Shown here one piece after another: positions 5,441 through 15,800 of a DNA stretch of 18,267 nt (position 1 is the first letter of the stretch; each line of letters opens with the position of its first letter). A program made the position numbers and the translations under genes. The stretch is taken from assembly GCA_934663655.1 (NCBI GenBank), contig CAKUKT010000018.1:1-18267 (forward strand). Reading direction: 5' to 3'. This DNA comes from an uncultured Victivallaceae bacterium (GTDB lineage: Bacteria > Verrucomicrobiota > Lentisphaeria > Victivallales > Victivallaceae). The notes under the pieces are model-generated. The model saw nothing but the letters and a program-made list of their open reading frames with translations. It did no database searches and was not told the DNA's origin.

Positions 5441-8401
5441 ATGACCTGGATTCGTACCCTACTTACGTTGATGTTGCTGGGGATCGGCAGCCTGATTGCG
5501 GCCGACGGCGTCAGCTGGACGGATGACTTTGACCGGATCGGCTTCGGCCGCTGGGAAAAAGTACCGGAAAACGTTCATATCGTTCCCAAAGACACACTCA
5601 GTGCCGCCAACCGGGTGCTGGTGATCTCGCCGCCGCTCAGTCAGCAGTTTCTCTCCAGTGCCGACAAGTTCATTGCCGGGGATGTGGAGATTGTGTTTCA
5701 GGTGCGCAAGCCGAAGAGCGGAGAGTTGTTTTATTATCTTGGTTTTCACGCCTGGGAGCCGTGGCTGAAATCGCTCTGCTGGGTCATGATTCAGAACGAA
5801 TCGGTGCAGTTCATGGTCAAGACGCCGGCCGGGGCTACTCTCAGCAAGGAGATCGGCTATATCAAGGAAAGCACCTACCATACGCTGAAAATCAGTCAGA
5901 GCACCGGAAAACTGATTGTGGAATTTGATGGACAGCGTCATGAATTTGACGATCCCGCGCTGATCTCCACCGAACCGATGCCGTTGTTTCTGAGCGCCAA
6001 CACTCCGGAGGGATCACCGGAACCGGCGGAGTTGAGGATCGATTACGTGAAGGTGTCGGGCGGCACCCCCGCGAAGCGCTTTGCCGAACGGGAACTCGCT
6101 CCGGCGGAAAAGAGTGCGTTCGCGGCGGTTGAGGATGGCAAACCGGTGCTTGTCGCCGGGGACAGCCGTTACAGCTGGAACCTCAACGGCGGTCTGCATT
6201 GGGCCGCGATTGAACGGGCCGGAGTACAGCTGCTGGATCGCGGTGCATTTGTACCGTGTTTCGCCGTCAGCATCGACGGCAAGGTGTTTTATTCGCATGA
6301 GTTGGCCATCGAAACGGTCGAACGTACTGATGACGGCCTCTCCTTTGCACTGCTGGAACCCGCATCCGGAATCCGCGCCGTGATGAAGGCGGTCGCCGAC
6401 CCGGAACAATCCGGCTCAATGCGACTCAAGTTAACACTGCACAATTCCGGGGAAAAGGCACATCGCGCCCAGATGATCTTCCCGATCGTGGGGTCGCTCG
6501 CTCCCGGCGAAAACGTCGCTGAAGCGGAATATTTCTTCCCGTGGCGCGGTGGTATTTTCGGCCGGGAAAACGCCCAGTTCGTCACCGAATACGGCGGTCT
6601 CGGCTGGATGCAGCTGATGTTTGTCGTCAACCGGAAAACCGGAGACGGATTGTACTTCTATCCCGAGGATGCGACCGGGCGTTTCAAGGGACTGCAGATG
6701 CTCAAACAGAAGGCGGGGGAAGTTCCGCTGGTGCGCCACAGCGAAGTCGTCATCATCAATGAACAGCCTTCATACGAACTGCTGGAAAACCAGGACGGTC
6801 TGGCGATGGCCTATTACTATCGCGGCGATCAGCTGACGCCCGGGAGCGGCAGCGAGTCGGCGGAAACCCGGTTCGCCACCTATCAGGGCGGCTGGAAGGA
6901 ACCGCTGCGCCACTACTCCGACTGGATGAAATCACATCTCAAGCCGGTGGCTAAACCGCGCTGGTTCACCGATACTTTCACCTGGGGCAACAGCCATCCT
7001 CCGGCCTATTTCGACGAGAAGAGCGGCAAATACATCGCCGCAGAACGGCTTGCCGGCGGGGAACATGCGCTTCAGCTTGCCTTCTGGGATGACCGGATCA
7101 AGTATCCCAACGATATCCAGATGCCGGTACTCAAGCGTTATCAGCCCGGGGATTTCGAGGTCGACCGTTCCCGCGGCGGCGTGGAAGCGCTGGCCGCCGA
7201 GGTGGAAAAGGTTCATGCCAAAAAGACCAATATGACTCTCTATATCGACTATCGTTTCTGCTGGAAGGAGACTAAAACCGGACAGAAGTACGGGAAACTC
7301 TGGGCAACGATGGATTCCGCGGGCAACTACCCCGGATACACCTCCTCCGAAGATCAGTATCTGATGTGTTTCTACGGCACCGACAACTGGGTTACCTACA
7401 TGCGCGACACCTGCATGCGGCTGATGAAGACGCTTGGGCTTGACGGGATTTATCTCGATGAACTCGGCATCTCCTTCCCCTGCTATAATCCGGCCCACCA
7501 ACATGTGAAAGCGGGGAACTTCCCCACCGATCCGGAGGGGCTGGGACGGGCGATAACGCTGGTTCGCGACGGTATGCGTTCGGTAAATCCGGAGGCGGCG
7601 CTGATGACCGAACACGCCGGCAGTGATTATCTGTCGCAATTTTTCGACGGCAGCTGGGATCAGACCTTTTATGCGGGCGCGTTCCCGTTTGTCGAACAGT
7701 ATTACGATGAAAACAAGATCTGTTTCTTCCGATTCTACTTCCCGCACTTCAAGCTGGCGGAGTGGGGGTTCAGCAAGCTCCATGCCAAGCGCAGTTTCTT
7801 CAATGGCATCGGCATGGATCTCGGCGGTTCGCCCGACACCGATTCGCAGCGTTTGTACAGCCACGCTCTGCACGAAAACGGCGATGCCGTGGCCACGCTG
7901 ACGCCGGAACCGATTGTCCCCACCAGCGATGAACGGCTGCTGGCCAACCGGTTCGGCGGTGAGAACAAAGTTCTCTTCACTCTCTACAACACCGCGGATC
8001 AGCCGCTGACCGGCTGGGTCAGCGAACTCCCCGCGCCGGAAATGGGGCGCTATGTTGAACTGCTCAACGACGAGCCGCTCTCCCTGAACAAGGATGGCAG
8101 GCCGGAACTGACCATTCCCGCCGGTGAGGTAGCGGCGCTGGCCTTTTACCCGGTATTGCTGACCGCCAGCGAGGACGGGGGCAAATTCGTGCTCACGGTA
8201 CCGGCCGGAGCCGGGGACAGTGTGATCGTCTGTGAAGATGTGGATGATTCCTATTTCCACGCTCCGCGCGGCAAGAGCGTCACGCTGAAGCTCAAGGACG
8301 GCGCCGCCGAATATTCCCTGCGCAACCCGGAAGCGAAAAAGGTGATCTTCAAACTGCTCCGGGATGGCTACCTGGTGGACGAACTTGTCATCAAACGCTG
8401 A
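5441..8401 (+). CDS. Secreted multidomain TIM-barrel glycoside hydrolase-like protein
   Basis: A 986-residue protein with a signal peptide (hydrophobic residues 6-20, likely cleavage after Ala20 or Ala21). Residues about 25-206 form a concanavalin/LamG-like beta-sandwich, with DDFDR at the start and LRIDYVKVSG at the end, resembling carbohydrate-binding or DUF1080-type modules. Residues about 230-500 look like a large beta-sandwich typical of GH36/GH31/DUF6259-like proteins. Residues about 505-820 look like a TIM barrel: TLYIDYRFCWKE (599-610), a GLDGIYLDELG strand (666-676) with D673/E674 as catalytic candidates, and MTEHAGSD (722-729) with E724 as another. A C-terminal beta region follows. 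It probably acts on a polysaccharide in the periplasm or outside. The GH family and substrate cannot be fixed from sequence alone. It ends only 6 nt before the GH38 gene. Confidence 0.78.
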   Translation: MTWIRTLLTLMLLGIGSLIAADGVSWTDDFDRIGFGRWEKVPENVHIVPKDTLSAANRVLVISPPLSQQFLSSADKFIAGDVEIVFQVRKPKSGELFYYLGFHAWEPWLKSLCWVMIQNESVQFMVKTPAGATLSKEIGYIKESTYHTLKISQSTGKLIVEFDGQRHEFDDPALISTEPMPLFLSANTPEGSPEPAELRIDYVKVSGGTPAKRFAERELAPAEKSAFAAVEDGKPVLVAGDSRYSWNLNGGLHWAAIERAGVQLLDRGAFVPCFAVSIDGKVFYSHELAIETVERTDDGLSFALLEPASGIRAVMKAVADPEQSGSMRLKLTLHNSGEKAHRAQMIFPIVGSLAPGENVAEAEYFFPWRGGIFGRENAQFVTEYGGLGWMQLMFVVNRKTGDGLYFYPEDATGRFKGLQMLKQKAGEVPLVRHSEVVIINEQPSYELLENQDGLAMAYYYRGDQLTPGSGSESAETRFATYQGGWKEPLRHYSDWMKSHLKPVAKPRWFTDTFTWGNSHPPAYFDEKSGKYIAAERLAGGEHALQLAFWDDRIKYPNDIQMPVLKRYQPGDFEVDRSRGGVEALAAEVEKVHAKKTNMTLYIDYRFCWKETKTGQKYGKLWATMDSAGNYPGYTSSEDQYLMCFYGTDNWVTYMRDTCMRLMKTLGLDGIYLDELGISFPCYNPAHQHVKAGNFPTDPEGLGRAITLVRDGMRSVNPEAALMTEHAGSDYLSQFFDGSWDQTFYAGAFPFVEQYYDENKICFFRFYFPHFKLAEWGFSKLHAKRSFFNGIGMDLGGSPDTDSQRLYSHALHENGDAVATLTPEPIVPTSDERLLANRFGGENKVLFTLYNTADQPLTGWVSELPAPEMGRYVELLNDEPLSLNKDGRPELTIPAGEVAALAFYPVLLTASEDGGKFVLTVPAGAGDSVIVCEDVDDSYFHAPRGKSVTLKLKDGAAEYSLRNPEAKKVIFKLLRDGYLVDELVIKR

Positions 8402-8407
8402 GATATC

Positions 8408-11368
8408 ATGCATAAACAGAAGCTCAAACATTATCATTCCCTGGCCGTCTCCTGGGCTGAGGATTTGAAAAAACAGCGGATCATCAACCGCGCCCCGCTG
8501 GCGGCGGAATATTGGATGAGCGAAGAACCGGTACCGTTCCGGGAGCGGAACTCGGGGGAGTTCCGCCCGGTGGTTCCGGGGGACAAATGGGGAGAGAACT
8601 GGCAGTGCGCCTGGTTTCATATTTCCGGCGCGGTGCCGCAGAAATGGGATGGCGTGATACGGGCCCATCTTCAATTCGGCGGCGAAGCCCTGGTTTATGA
8701 CGCCTCCGGGCGTGCGCTTGGCGCGTTGACTGACCATTCGATCTTCATGCCGAATTATGAACGCGAAGAGATTCCGCTGCCGGCCGGGTGCCGGAATATC
8801 GACTGGTATGTCGACGCCGGAGCCAACAACTATTTCGGACTTCTGCTCGATCCGCGGCCATGCGGCAAACAGCCGCCGCGTCCGTCGCCGGGAATCGTCA
8901 CCAGTCTGGAATTGATCTCCGTCGATCCGGAAGTTGAAGCACTGGCACTCGATGTCGAAGTCGCACTGGATCTGCTCGGTTGTTTCCAGGACAACTCCTA
9001 CCGCCGTCGGCAGATACTTGCCGCTCTGGTTGCCGGATATAATCTTTATCGTGGTGACCGCGGCAATGCTGCGGCGGCCCGGAAACTTCTTCGAGAACGG
9101 ATTTTCCGCTTTCCGGCGATCGCGAGCATGCCAGGCTGTCGTGCGGTCGGGCATGCGCATATCGATCTGGCGTGGCTGTGGCCGATGCGCGAAACGGTGC
9201 GCAAAGTGGCCCGGACGTTTGCCAACCAGCTTGCGCTTTGCGAACGCTATCCGGAATATGTGTTCGGAGCTTCCCAGCCGAAACTTTTCGCCATGCTCCG
9301 AGAGCACGACCCGGAACTTTATGCGCGCGTGAAAGAGGCGGTTCTGGCCGGACGGATCGAGCCGCAGGGAATATTCTATGTTGAACCGGATTGCAATCTG
9401 ACCGGCGGGGAGGCGCTGATCCGGCAGATTCTCATGGGACAGCGCTTCTGGGAGAAGGAGTTCGGACGCCGGGTGGATACGGCGTGGCTCCCGGATGTGT
9501 TCGGCTTCAACGGCAATTTGCCGCAGCTGATGGTCAAGGGTGGCGCGGCGGCTTTTGTGACGATCAAACTTTCACTGAACAACTTCACCGAATTTCCGCA
9601 CCACACCTTCTGCTGGCGGGGAATCGACGGCAGCGGGATTCTCGCCCATTTTCCTCCCGAACTCGATTACAACAGCGAACTGCGGGCGGATCGGCTGGTC
9701 ACGGCGCTGAACCGCTTCCCTGAAGTGGATGTGGTGCCGGAATTTCTGTCGCTGTTCGGTTGCGGAGACGGCGGAGGCGGCCCCAAGCCGGAACACCTCG
9801 AACGAGCCCGGAGATTGAGGAATCTCGAAGGCGTCCCGCCGGTGACGCCCGGCCCCGCCGGAGATTGTCTCGCGAAGATGCGCGAAGTGATGGACCGGCT
9901 GGAAACCTGGCAGGGCGGTCTTTTCCTTGAACGCCACAACGGCACCTATACCAGTCAGGCGCGGATCAAGCGGGCCAACCGCAAACTTGAATATGCGCTT
10001 GCCGAGGCGGAAATGCTCTGGTGTGTGCGCCCGCTGGATGAGTATCCGGCTGCGGAATTTGCCCGCCTGTGGGAAAAACTCCTGAGCAATCAATTTCACG
10101 ACATTTTGCCGGGTAGTTCGATTGCGCGGGTGAATGGCGAGGCGCTGGCGGTTTATGAGGAGATCGCTTCCGGAATCTCGGCATTGGACAAGCGGCGCAA
10201 CGAACTTCAACCCGGTGGAATTTCGGTGTTCAACCCGACCGCCTGTACGGGCCGGTTTCTGCTGGAACGCGACGGCAGGTTCGCGTTTGCGGAGTTGTCC
10301 GCCAATCAGCTGTCGGAGATTTCCGGGGAGGTTTTCCGCGAACCGGAATGGCGGAGTGATGACGAACTGAAATTGGCGAACCGCTTCGCACAATACCGGT
10401 TTGCACCGGATGGGACGCTGGTGGAGGCGCTGGTCGATGGACGATCGATTCTCAGCGGCACCGGTCAGGTGTTGACGCTTTATTACGATAATCCGGCCAA
10501 CCACGACGCCTGGAACCTCGATCCGGAATACCGCAGTTGTCCGGTGGCGCAGGCGGTGGCGGTTGCGCCTCCCGAGGTTCGGCGCTGCGAATACCTGCAG
10601 GAAATCACCTTCCATCTGCAGATCGGAACGCCGTTGATCAAAGCGACCGCCACTCTGGAGGCGGAATCTTCCGAACTGCGCTTCTCTCTGGAAGTAGACT
10701 GGCACGAATGTCACCGGATTCTGCGGGTGGAATTTCCCCCGGCGGTAACCAACGGTTACGCGGTATGTGAAATCCCCAACGGCTGGGTGAGATACGAGTG
10801 TCATTACAATGAGGCGGAGGCGATGGCAAAATATGAGGTGCCGGTTCAGCGTTATATGGCCATCGCCAATGAAAACGGTGCGGTAGCGTTGTTCAATGAC
10901 TGCAAATATGGCGCCTGTGTGCGGCGCGGAACCCTGGATCTGGCATTGTTGCGCAGTCCCTGCTACCCGGATGAAAATGCGGATGCCGGTCTGCATCAGA
11001 TGAGCTATGCGCTCGGAACCTACCGCAGCTTAGATGAAATGCGGCGGCGGGCCGAAGCCTTCAATCAGCCACCCCGGCTGCTTGACGGCGTGTATCCGGG
11101 GTTGCCGGTGACGGTGACGAGTTCCACCGTGGTCATGACCGCGTGCAAGAAGGCGGAGGATGCCGATGCTCTGATCGTGCGTTTGGTGGAGACTTCCGGC
11201 ATGGCGGGACGGGCGGAACTGAAGCTGCGCGGTCCGGCGGCGGCGATCGAGGAGTGCAATTTGCTGGAGGATGTGATCGCGCCGGCGGGAGAGGTTCTGG
11301 AGTTCGGAGCCTTTGAAACGAAAACGATACGGATATCCCTGCCGGAGCGGACGGCGGCCGGGCACTGA
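8408..11368 (+). CDS. GH38 alpha-mannosidase
   Basis: A 986-residue class II alpha-mannosidase of the MAN2C1/Ams1 type, hydrolysing alpha-mannosyl linkages by a retaining, metal-dependent mechanism. The N-terminal domain (about 1-240) precedes the catalytic barrel, which starts at AVGHAHIDLAW (246-256). H251 and D253 match the zinc ligands, D363 in WLPDVFGF is the expected nucleophile, and H564 in NQFHDILPGSSI (561-572) is the further zinc ligand. All expected key residues are present. The C-terminal beta-domains run from about 605 to 980. There is no signal peptide, so it is predicted cytoplasmic and to act on imported oligosaccharides. It starts 6 nt after the preceding stop with a poor Shine-Dalgarno, so translational coupling is likely. 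The next gene encodes a sugar transporter. Confidence 0.95.
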   Translation: MHKQKLKHYHSLAVSWAEDLKKQRIINRAPLAAEYWMSEEPVPFRERNSGEFRPVVPGDKWGENWQCAWFHISGAVPQKWDGVIRAHLQFGGEALVYDASGRALGALTDHSIFMPNYEREEIPLPAGCRNIDWYVDAGANNYFGLLLDPRPCGKQPPRPSPGIVTSLELISVDPEVEALALDVEVALDLLGCFQDNSYRRRQILAALVAGYNLYRGDRGNAAAARKLLRERIFRFPAIASMPGCRAVGHAHIDLAWLWPMRETVRKVARTFANQLALCERYPEYVFGASQPKLFAMLREHDPELYARVKEAVLAGRIEPQGIFYVEPDCNLTGGEALIRQILMGQRFWEKEFGRRVDTAWLPDVFGFNGNLPQLMVKGGAAAFVTIKLSLNNFTEFPHHTFCWRGIDGSGILAHFPPELDYNSELRADRLVTALNRFPEVDVVPEFLSLFGCGDGGGGPKPEHLERARRLRNLEGVPPVTPGPAGDCLAKMREVMDRLETWQGGLFLERHNGTYTSQARIKRANRKLEYALAEAEMLWCVRPLDEYPAAEFARLWEKLLSNQFHDILPGSSIARVNGEALAVYEEIASGISALDKRRNELQPGGISVFNPTACTGRFLLERDGRFAFAELSANQLSEISGEVFREPEWRSDDELKLANRFAQYRFAPDGTLVEALVDGRSILSGTGQVLTLYYDNPANHDAWNLDPEYRSCPVAQAVAVAPPEVRRCEYLQEITFHLQIGTPLIKATATLEAESSELRFSLEVDWHECHRILRVEFPPAVTNGYAVCEIPNGWVRYECHYNEAEAMAKYEVPVQRYMAIANENGAVALFNDCKYGACVRRGTLDLALLRSPCYPDENADAGLHQMSYALGTYRSLDEMRRRAEAFNQPPRLLDGVYPGLPVTVTSSTVVMTACKKAEDADALIVRLVETSGMAGRAELKLRGPAAAIEECNLLEDVIAPAGEVLEFGAFETKTIRISLPERTAAGH

Positions 11369-11405
11369 GGAAAACGACCGCAACACCTGAAAATTGGTAA
11401 GTTCA

Positions 11406-11435
11406 CCCCGGAAAATCGAGTTGAAATTCCCGGGG
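11406..11435 (+). other. Intercistronic hairpin between alpha-mannosidase and transporter genes
   Basis: CCCCGG (11406-11411) pairs with CCGGGG (11430-11435), and after one mismatch AA pairs with TT. No T-run follows, so it is not a standard terminator. It could stabilise the upstream message or partially reduce transporter expression; that role is inferred. Confidence 0.45.
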
Positions 11436-11458
11436 GCACTGAAGTATGAGGCATTTTC

Positions 11459-12811
11459 ATGATTGATTTCGATCGGGAATATGTCGCCGGAACCCTGCGT
11501 TACCGTCTGCCGAAACTGCTGGCGGTAAGCATCTATCTGTTGTGGGGCGGCTTTTGTTACAGTATGCTTGCATACGTGCTGATTCCGACCTTGCTGCCGT
11601 TGGCGCTCAACAGTTTCGGAGCCAGCGGGGCATTGATCGGACTTATCTGCGGCAGCATTCCGGCGGCGATGAATATGGTGATGAGTCCGGCGCTGGGAGC
11701 GAGCAGTGACCGGCTGCGAACCCGCTGGGGAAGACGAATCCCCTATCTCGCGGTCAGTGTTCCCTTTGTGACATTCTTCATGATCCTGGTCGGCTGGACG
11801 CCCCAGATCACCGAACTTCTGCACCGGATATTGCCGACGGGCATGGTGTCGTTCGGCACCCTGGGAATTGTCCTGATCTGTATCTTTTCGGTATTGTTTC
11901 AATTCTTCAACCTGTTCGTCGGCAACGTCTATTACTGGCTGATGCCGGATGTGCTGCCGCGCTGCGTCATCGGACGTTTCTTCTCGCTGGTCAACATCGT
12001 GATCGCTCTGGCGGGTTTTGTATTCAACTATTTTCTGCTCAAATACGCCCGCGATTATGCGGCATGGGTGTTCACTCTGGTCGGGATCTTGTTTCTGGTC
12101 AGCTTCCTGCCGGTCTGTCTGCTGGTGAAGGAGGGAGAATATCCGCCGCCGCCGCCGATGAGTGACGCACACACCCCGTGGTACCGGCGGCTGCTGCAGT
12201 GCATCGTCGAATATTGCCTGGAGTGTTTCGGAAAGGCCTTCTTCGTGGTTTTCTTTATCGGAACGGCTCTCAATCAGGTATCCACCGCCTGCCGCAATAT
12301 GTTCAATCCGCTCTTCGCCACTGAGGAACTGGGGCTGAATGAGGAGCAGTTCGGTCATATCATGGGGATCGGATCGCTGTGTTCGATCGGGGCGATGCTG
12401 CTGGCCGGGTATCTGATCGACAAATGGCACCCGTTGCGGGTGTACATCCTGACCGGATTTATCATCATATTTCTGAACTTTTTCGGATATTTTTTCGTGG
12501 TGGATTTCTCAACCTTCATGATTGTCGGCATTCTGGTGGTGATCATTTATTCCCTGCAGAATCTGACCGGGCTGCCGATGATGGTGGCGCTGATGCCGGA
12601 GGAGCGCTTCGGCCAGTTCGCCAGCGCCAACAGCCTCGTGAACTGCCTGCTGATGATCCTGGCCAATTACCTCGGCGGCAAAGCGGTGGATCTGTGGGGA
12701 TATCGTTTCATGTTTGTGTGGGATTTCTTTTTCACCGTGCTGGCGATGGCGGCAATGGGTTATGTCTACTGGGTCTGGCGGCGCAACGGATACCGTCCGG
12801 TCCGGCCGTGA
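11459..12811 (+). CDS. MFS sugar transporter, GPH/cation-symporter type
   Basis: A 450-residue integral membrane protein with about 12 hydrophobic segments. The loop after transmembrane segment 2 reads GASSDRLRTRWGRRIPYL (80-97), the signature of the glycoside-pentoside-hexuronide:cation symporter/SLC45-like branch of the major facilitator superfamily (usually G-x-x-S-D-R-T-R-T-R-W-G-R-R-x-P). A second GYLIDKW motif lies in the C-terminal half. These carriers import mono- or oligosaccharides with a cation. The start codon has GAGG 7 nt upstream. It lies between the GH38 alpha-mannosidase and the large putative hydrolase, so it is the most likely importer for the glycan fragments they act on. 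A proline-rich stretch (EYPPPPPMSD) lies in the central cytoplasmic loop. Substrate unknown. Confidence 0.92.
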   Translation: MIDFDREYVAGTLRYRLPKLLAVSIYLLWGGFCYSMLAYVLIPTLLPLALNSFGASGALIGLICGSIPAAMNMVMSPALGASSDRLRTRWGRRIPYLAVSVPFVTFFMILVGWTPQITELLHRILPTGMVSFGTLGIVLICIFSVLFQFFNLFVGNVYYWLMPDVLPRCVIGRFFSLVNIVIALAGFVFNYFLLKYARDYAAWVFTLVGILFLVSFLPVCLLVKEGEYPPPPPMSDAHTPWYRRLLQCIVEYCLECFGKAFFVVFFIGTALNQVSTACRNMFNPLFATEELGLNEEQFGHIMGIGSLCSIGAMLLAGYLIDKWHPLRVYILTGFIIIFLNFFGYFFVVDFSTFMIVGILVVIIYSLQNLTGLPMMVALMPEERFGQFASANSLVNCLLMILANYLGGKAVDLWGYRFMFVWDFFFTVLAMAAMGYVYWVWRRNGYRPVRP

Positions 12812-12838
12812 TGGAAAAAAGGACAACGGGAGCAGGAA

Positions 12839-15800
12839 ATGATCAGAGTTGATTTCAGAGTTGACTGGGGATATCAATATTTGTATTCGCGTCGGCACTA
12901 CCATCCGGTCTACATCTGGGATGGCGGTCTGGAGTGTCGGGGCGGGCGCATTCTGGAGAGCCGGCAGCTGGACTATCCGGTGCTCTGGTTCGGGCCCGGT
13001 CATTGTGCGCGGGAAACTTTGCTGCCGGAACCGCGCTGGGAGAGCCGGACCCGGCGCGGATTGTCCGGGGTCCGGTTTATTGCGGAAGTCGAAGATGAGA
13101 AGAGTAGTTTTCATTTAAAAACAAGTTCCGGGGATTTCCATTTCACCGCCGGCGAGATCATCGATGCCGGCCGAATCGTTTTTCCGGTGGGTCCGAAGTA
13201 TCTGGGGTGCCACGTGATTGTGACCAGAACCGGATTCCTCTGGTTCCGTCCCGGACCCCGTTCCGGTGAAGTCGTCTGGGAAGCCGGAGAACTGCCGCTG
13301 CCGCTTCACGACTGGGCGCGGATGCAAACCGCCTGGCTCTCTCCCGGTGAGACGGTGGAATTGAGGGTGGATATTCCGCAAACCACGGCGGATTTTGCGG
13401 AAAACATTCTGCATATAGTCGCGATGGCGGCGCCCGGATATACTCCGGGCGCGGAAAAGCAGCTGCACGATCTTTATTCGATGCGCCTTTTCTGCGACGG
13501 GCGGGAGGTCGCGCAATTTTCCCACTATTTCCGTGACCATGACAGATGTATGCAGATGCTGGAGGACCTGTGGGTGCGTTTCCAGGCGGAGCCCGGCAGC
13601 CATGTTCTGGGCATTCGCAATGACAATCGGCGTTTCCCGCTGCTTTTCAGCCGGATAACCTTGCGGCAGAGTACTCACAACCACCTCGACCTTTCGCTTC
13701 CCCGCTGGGCGCTGGCCGGTGAGGAGTTGATCGGGCGGGTTTTCGCGGTGCGTCCGGACCGCACATTCATCCGCTGGCCCGGGGGGAGCGTTGAACTGGA
13801 TCTGCAACCGGGATGGAATGAATTTGATTTTTCCCTGAACGATCCGGGGCGCGATCTGTTGATTGAAACGAAATCTTCCTCCGGCGTGGTGGCGGCCGTC
13901 TATGCGCTCGGTGAGGAGAATCCGCCGGTAACGGTCGGTTACGATATGACGGTGGTTCCGCACGATGACAACGGCTTTATGGAGTGGCTGCTGGACTACA
14001 CCTGGCGGACGCAGCTCGGCAATCTGGTGGTGTTCCGGGCATTCCTGTGGCAGAACGAAGCCGGGTATGAACCGCGCCGGGTTGAGCCCCTATTGCTGGA
14101 ACGGTGGGGAAATTTCTGCCGTCGGCACCACATCACGGTGGAGGCCGCCAACAATTACGAGGGCGGTGAACTGGTAAAGGCGGCGGGAACGGCCATGCAT
14201 TCTGCCGGCCCCCACGAATACCCGGGCGTGGTGTACGGCTGCGATCCGGAACCGCCGTGGAGTTCCGGCGACATGAAGGAGGCCATGGAGCACTATTTGG
14301 AATATCTGCGCAGAGAGGTGGACCGTGTCCACGAATCGGTGCCGCGGGCGGCGTTCGGGGATGCGTCCGGCGGTCACCGTTACTGTTATCTGGCCGGGGC
14401 GGATTTCATCCGGACCGAGACGATGGTTCCGCACACGCAACACCTTTGTTCGCAGGCCCGTCCGGCCACCGAAGCGCTCGGCGGCGGGGAATGGGGGGTT
14501 CACATTGCGGTGCAGCATGCGCTTCAGCCCTATTTTGAATCACATCTCGGGCTCTATTTTCTGTCGCTGTTTCAGCCGTGGATGATGGGGGCGTCGATGA
14601 TTTACGAGGAGGACAGCCTGTTTCTGCTGTTCAAAGAGGAGCGGCAGAGCTGGGATGACCGCCTGACCCGGGGCAAACGTGACATCACGCGTGACTTCTA
14701 CCGCTTTGTGAAAACCCATCCCCGGAGTGGCCGCAACCGCCGGAACATCGCGTTTATTGAAGGGCGATATGCGGCTCCATTCAATGGTTTCATCTGCGGT
14801 TCCGAACAGACTCCGGAATATTCCGTCTGGGGATTGTTCGGTAATGAGGCGCCGACCTGGGGGCATGGCCAGCCGGAGAAGTGCCGCCAGCTTCTCGATG
14901 TGCTGATGCCGGGAGCAAGTACTCATCCGCTGCGGCAGCGTTACGATCGGCGCCGGTTTTTCTTTTCCGGGACACCCTACGGCGACTTCGACGAAGTTCC
15001 GGTGGAAGCGACGGCGGAATATCTGCGGAGTTACCGGCTGCTTCTGCATCTGGGCTGGAACACCATGATCGATGAGGATTACCGCAAGCTGTACGAATTT
15101 GTCTCCGGCGGCGGAACGCTTTTCACCGGATTGCCGCAGTTCAGCACCCATGTGAAGCGGGATTTCCTCGGCGACTGGCGGGATCTGGCGCTGTGGCGGG
15201 ATGGCGATCTGTCGGAATTGTGCGGGGTCAAGGTGCGCGGGGCCGGTCGGAAATACAGCGGTCAGTGGAACTGTGCCGGACGGGAGCACTTTCCGGAGGT
15301 GGAGTTGTCCGCCATGCCGAGTGACTCTTTTGCCGAGGACGGCCCCTGTCGGCTTGCGGAAATCGAACTGGCCGGCGCCGAGGTCGTGGCATGGGATGCG
15401 GCGACCGGAGCGGCGCTGGTGGTTCGCCACCGGGTCGGCCGGGGAGTGGTTTACCTGCTGACGGCGTGGGCCTATCCCGGACACGAAGAACTTCAAACGC
15501 TCTCCGCCTCCTGGATCGCCAAGCTGGCACAGGAGCACCGGGGGGAAAGCTATGTTGATGATCCATCCCGGGAGGTGTTCTGGACCCGCTGGGAGGAGGA
15601 TAACGGTTGTTCGCGGCTGATGCTGCTCGATACGGACTGGACAGCTCCCAATGCGAAGGCGGTGACAATCCACACTCCCGGAGGTTCATTCGCCACGGAG
15701 GTGGTGGAACGTCGGCCGCTGCTGCTGACGGTACTGCCTTTCGCGGTGCTCGAACCGGACCCGGAACTGCATATCGAAATTGTTTCGGCAGGTCGGGAGG

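Noticed and set aside
6932..9307. 791-residue open frame on the minus strand
   Set aside because: It lies antisense to the secreted hydrolase and GH38 genes, whose frames show clear motifs. Its sequence is low in recognisable domains and is a by-product of GC-rich codon usage.
9572..10996. 474-residue minus-strand open frame
   Set aside because: Antisense to the GH38 catalytic and C-terminal domains; no domain-like features or start signals.
11030..12430. 466-residue minus-strand open frame
   Set aside because: Antisense across the GH38/transporter boundary; highly charged, Gln/Arg/His-rich composition typical of a shadow frame.
14540..15673. 377-residue minus-strand open frame
   Set aside because: Antisense to the 12839 protein, with no start signals or domain-like features.
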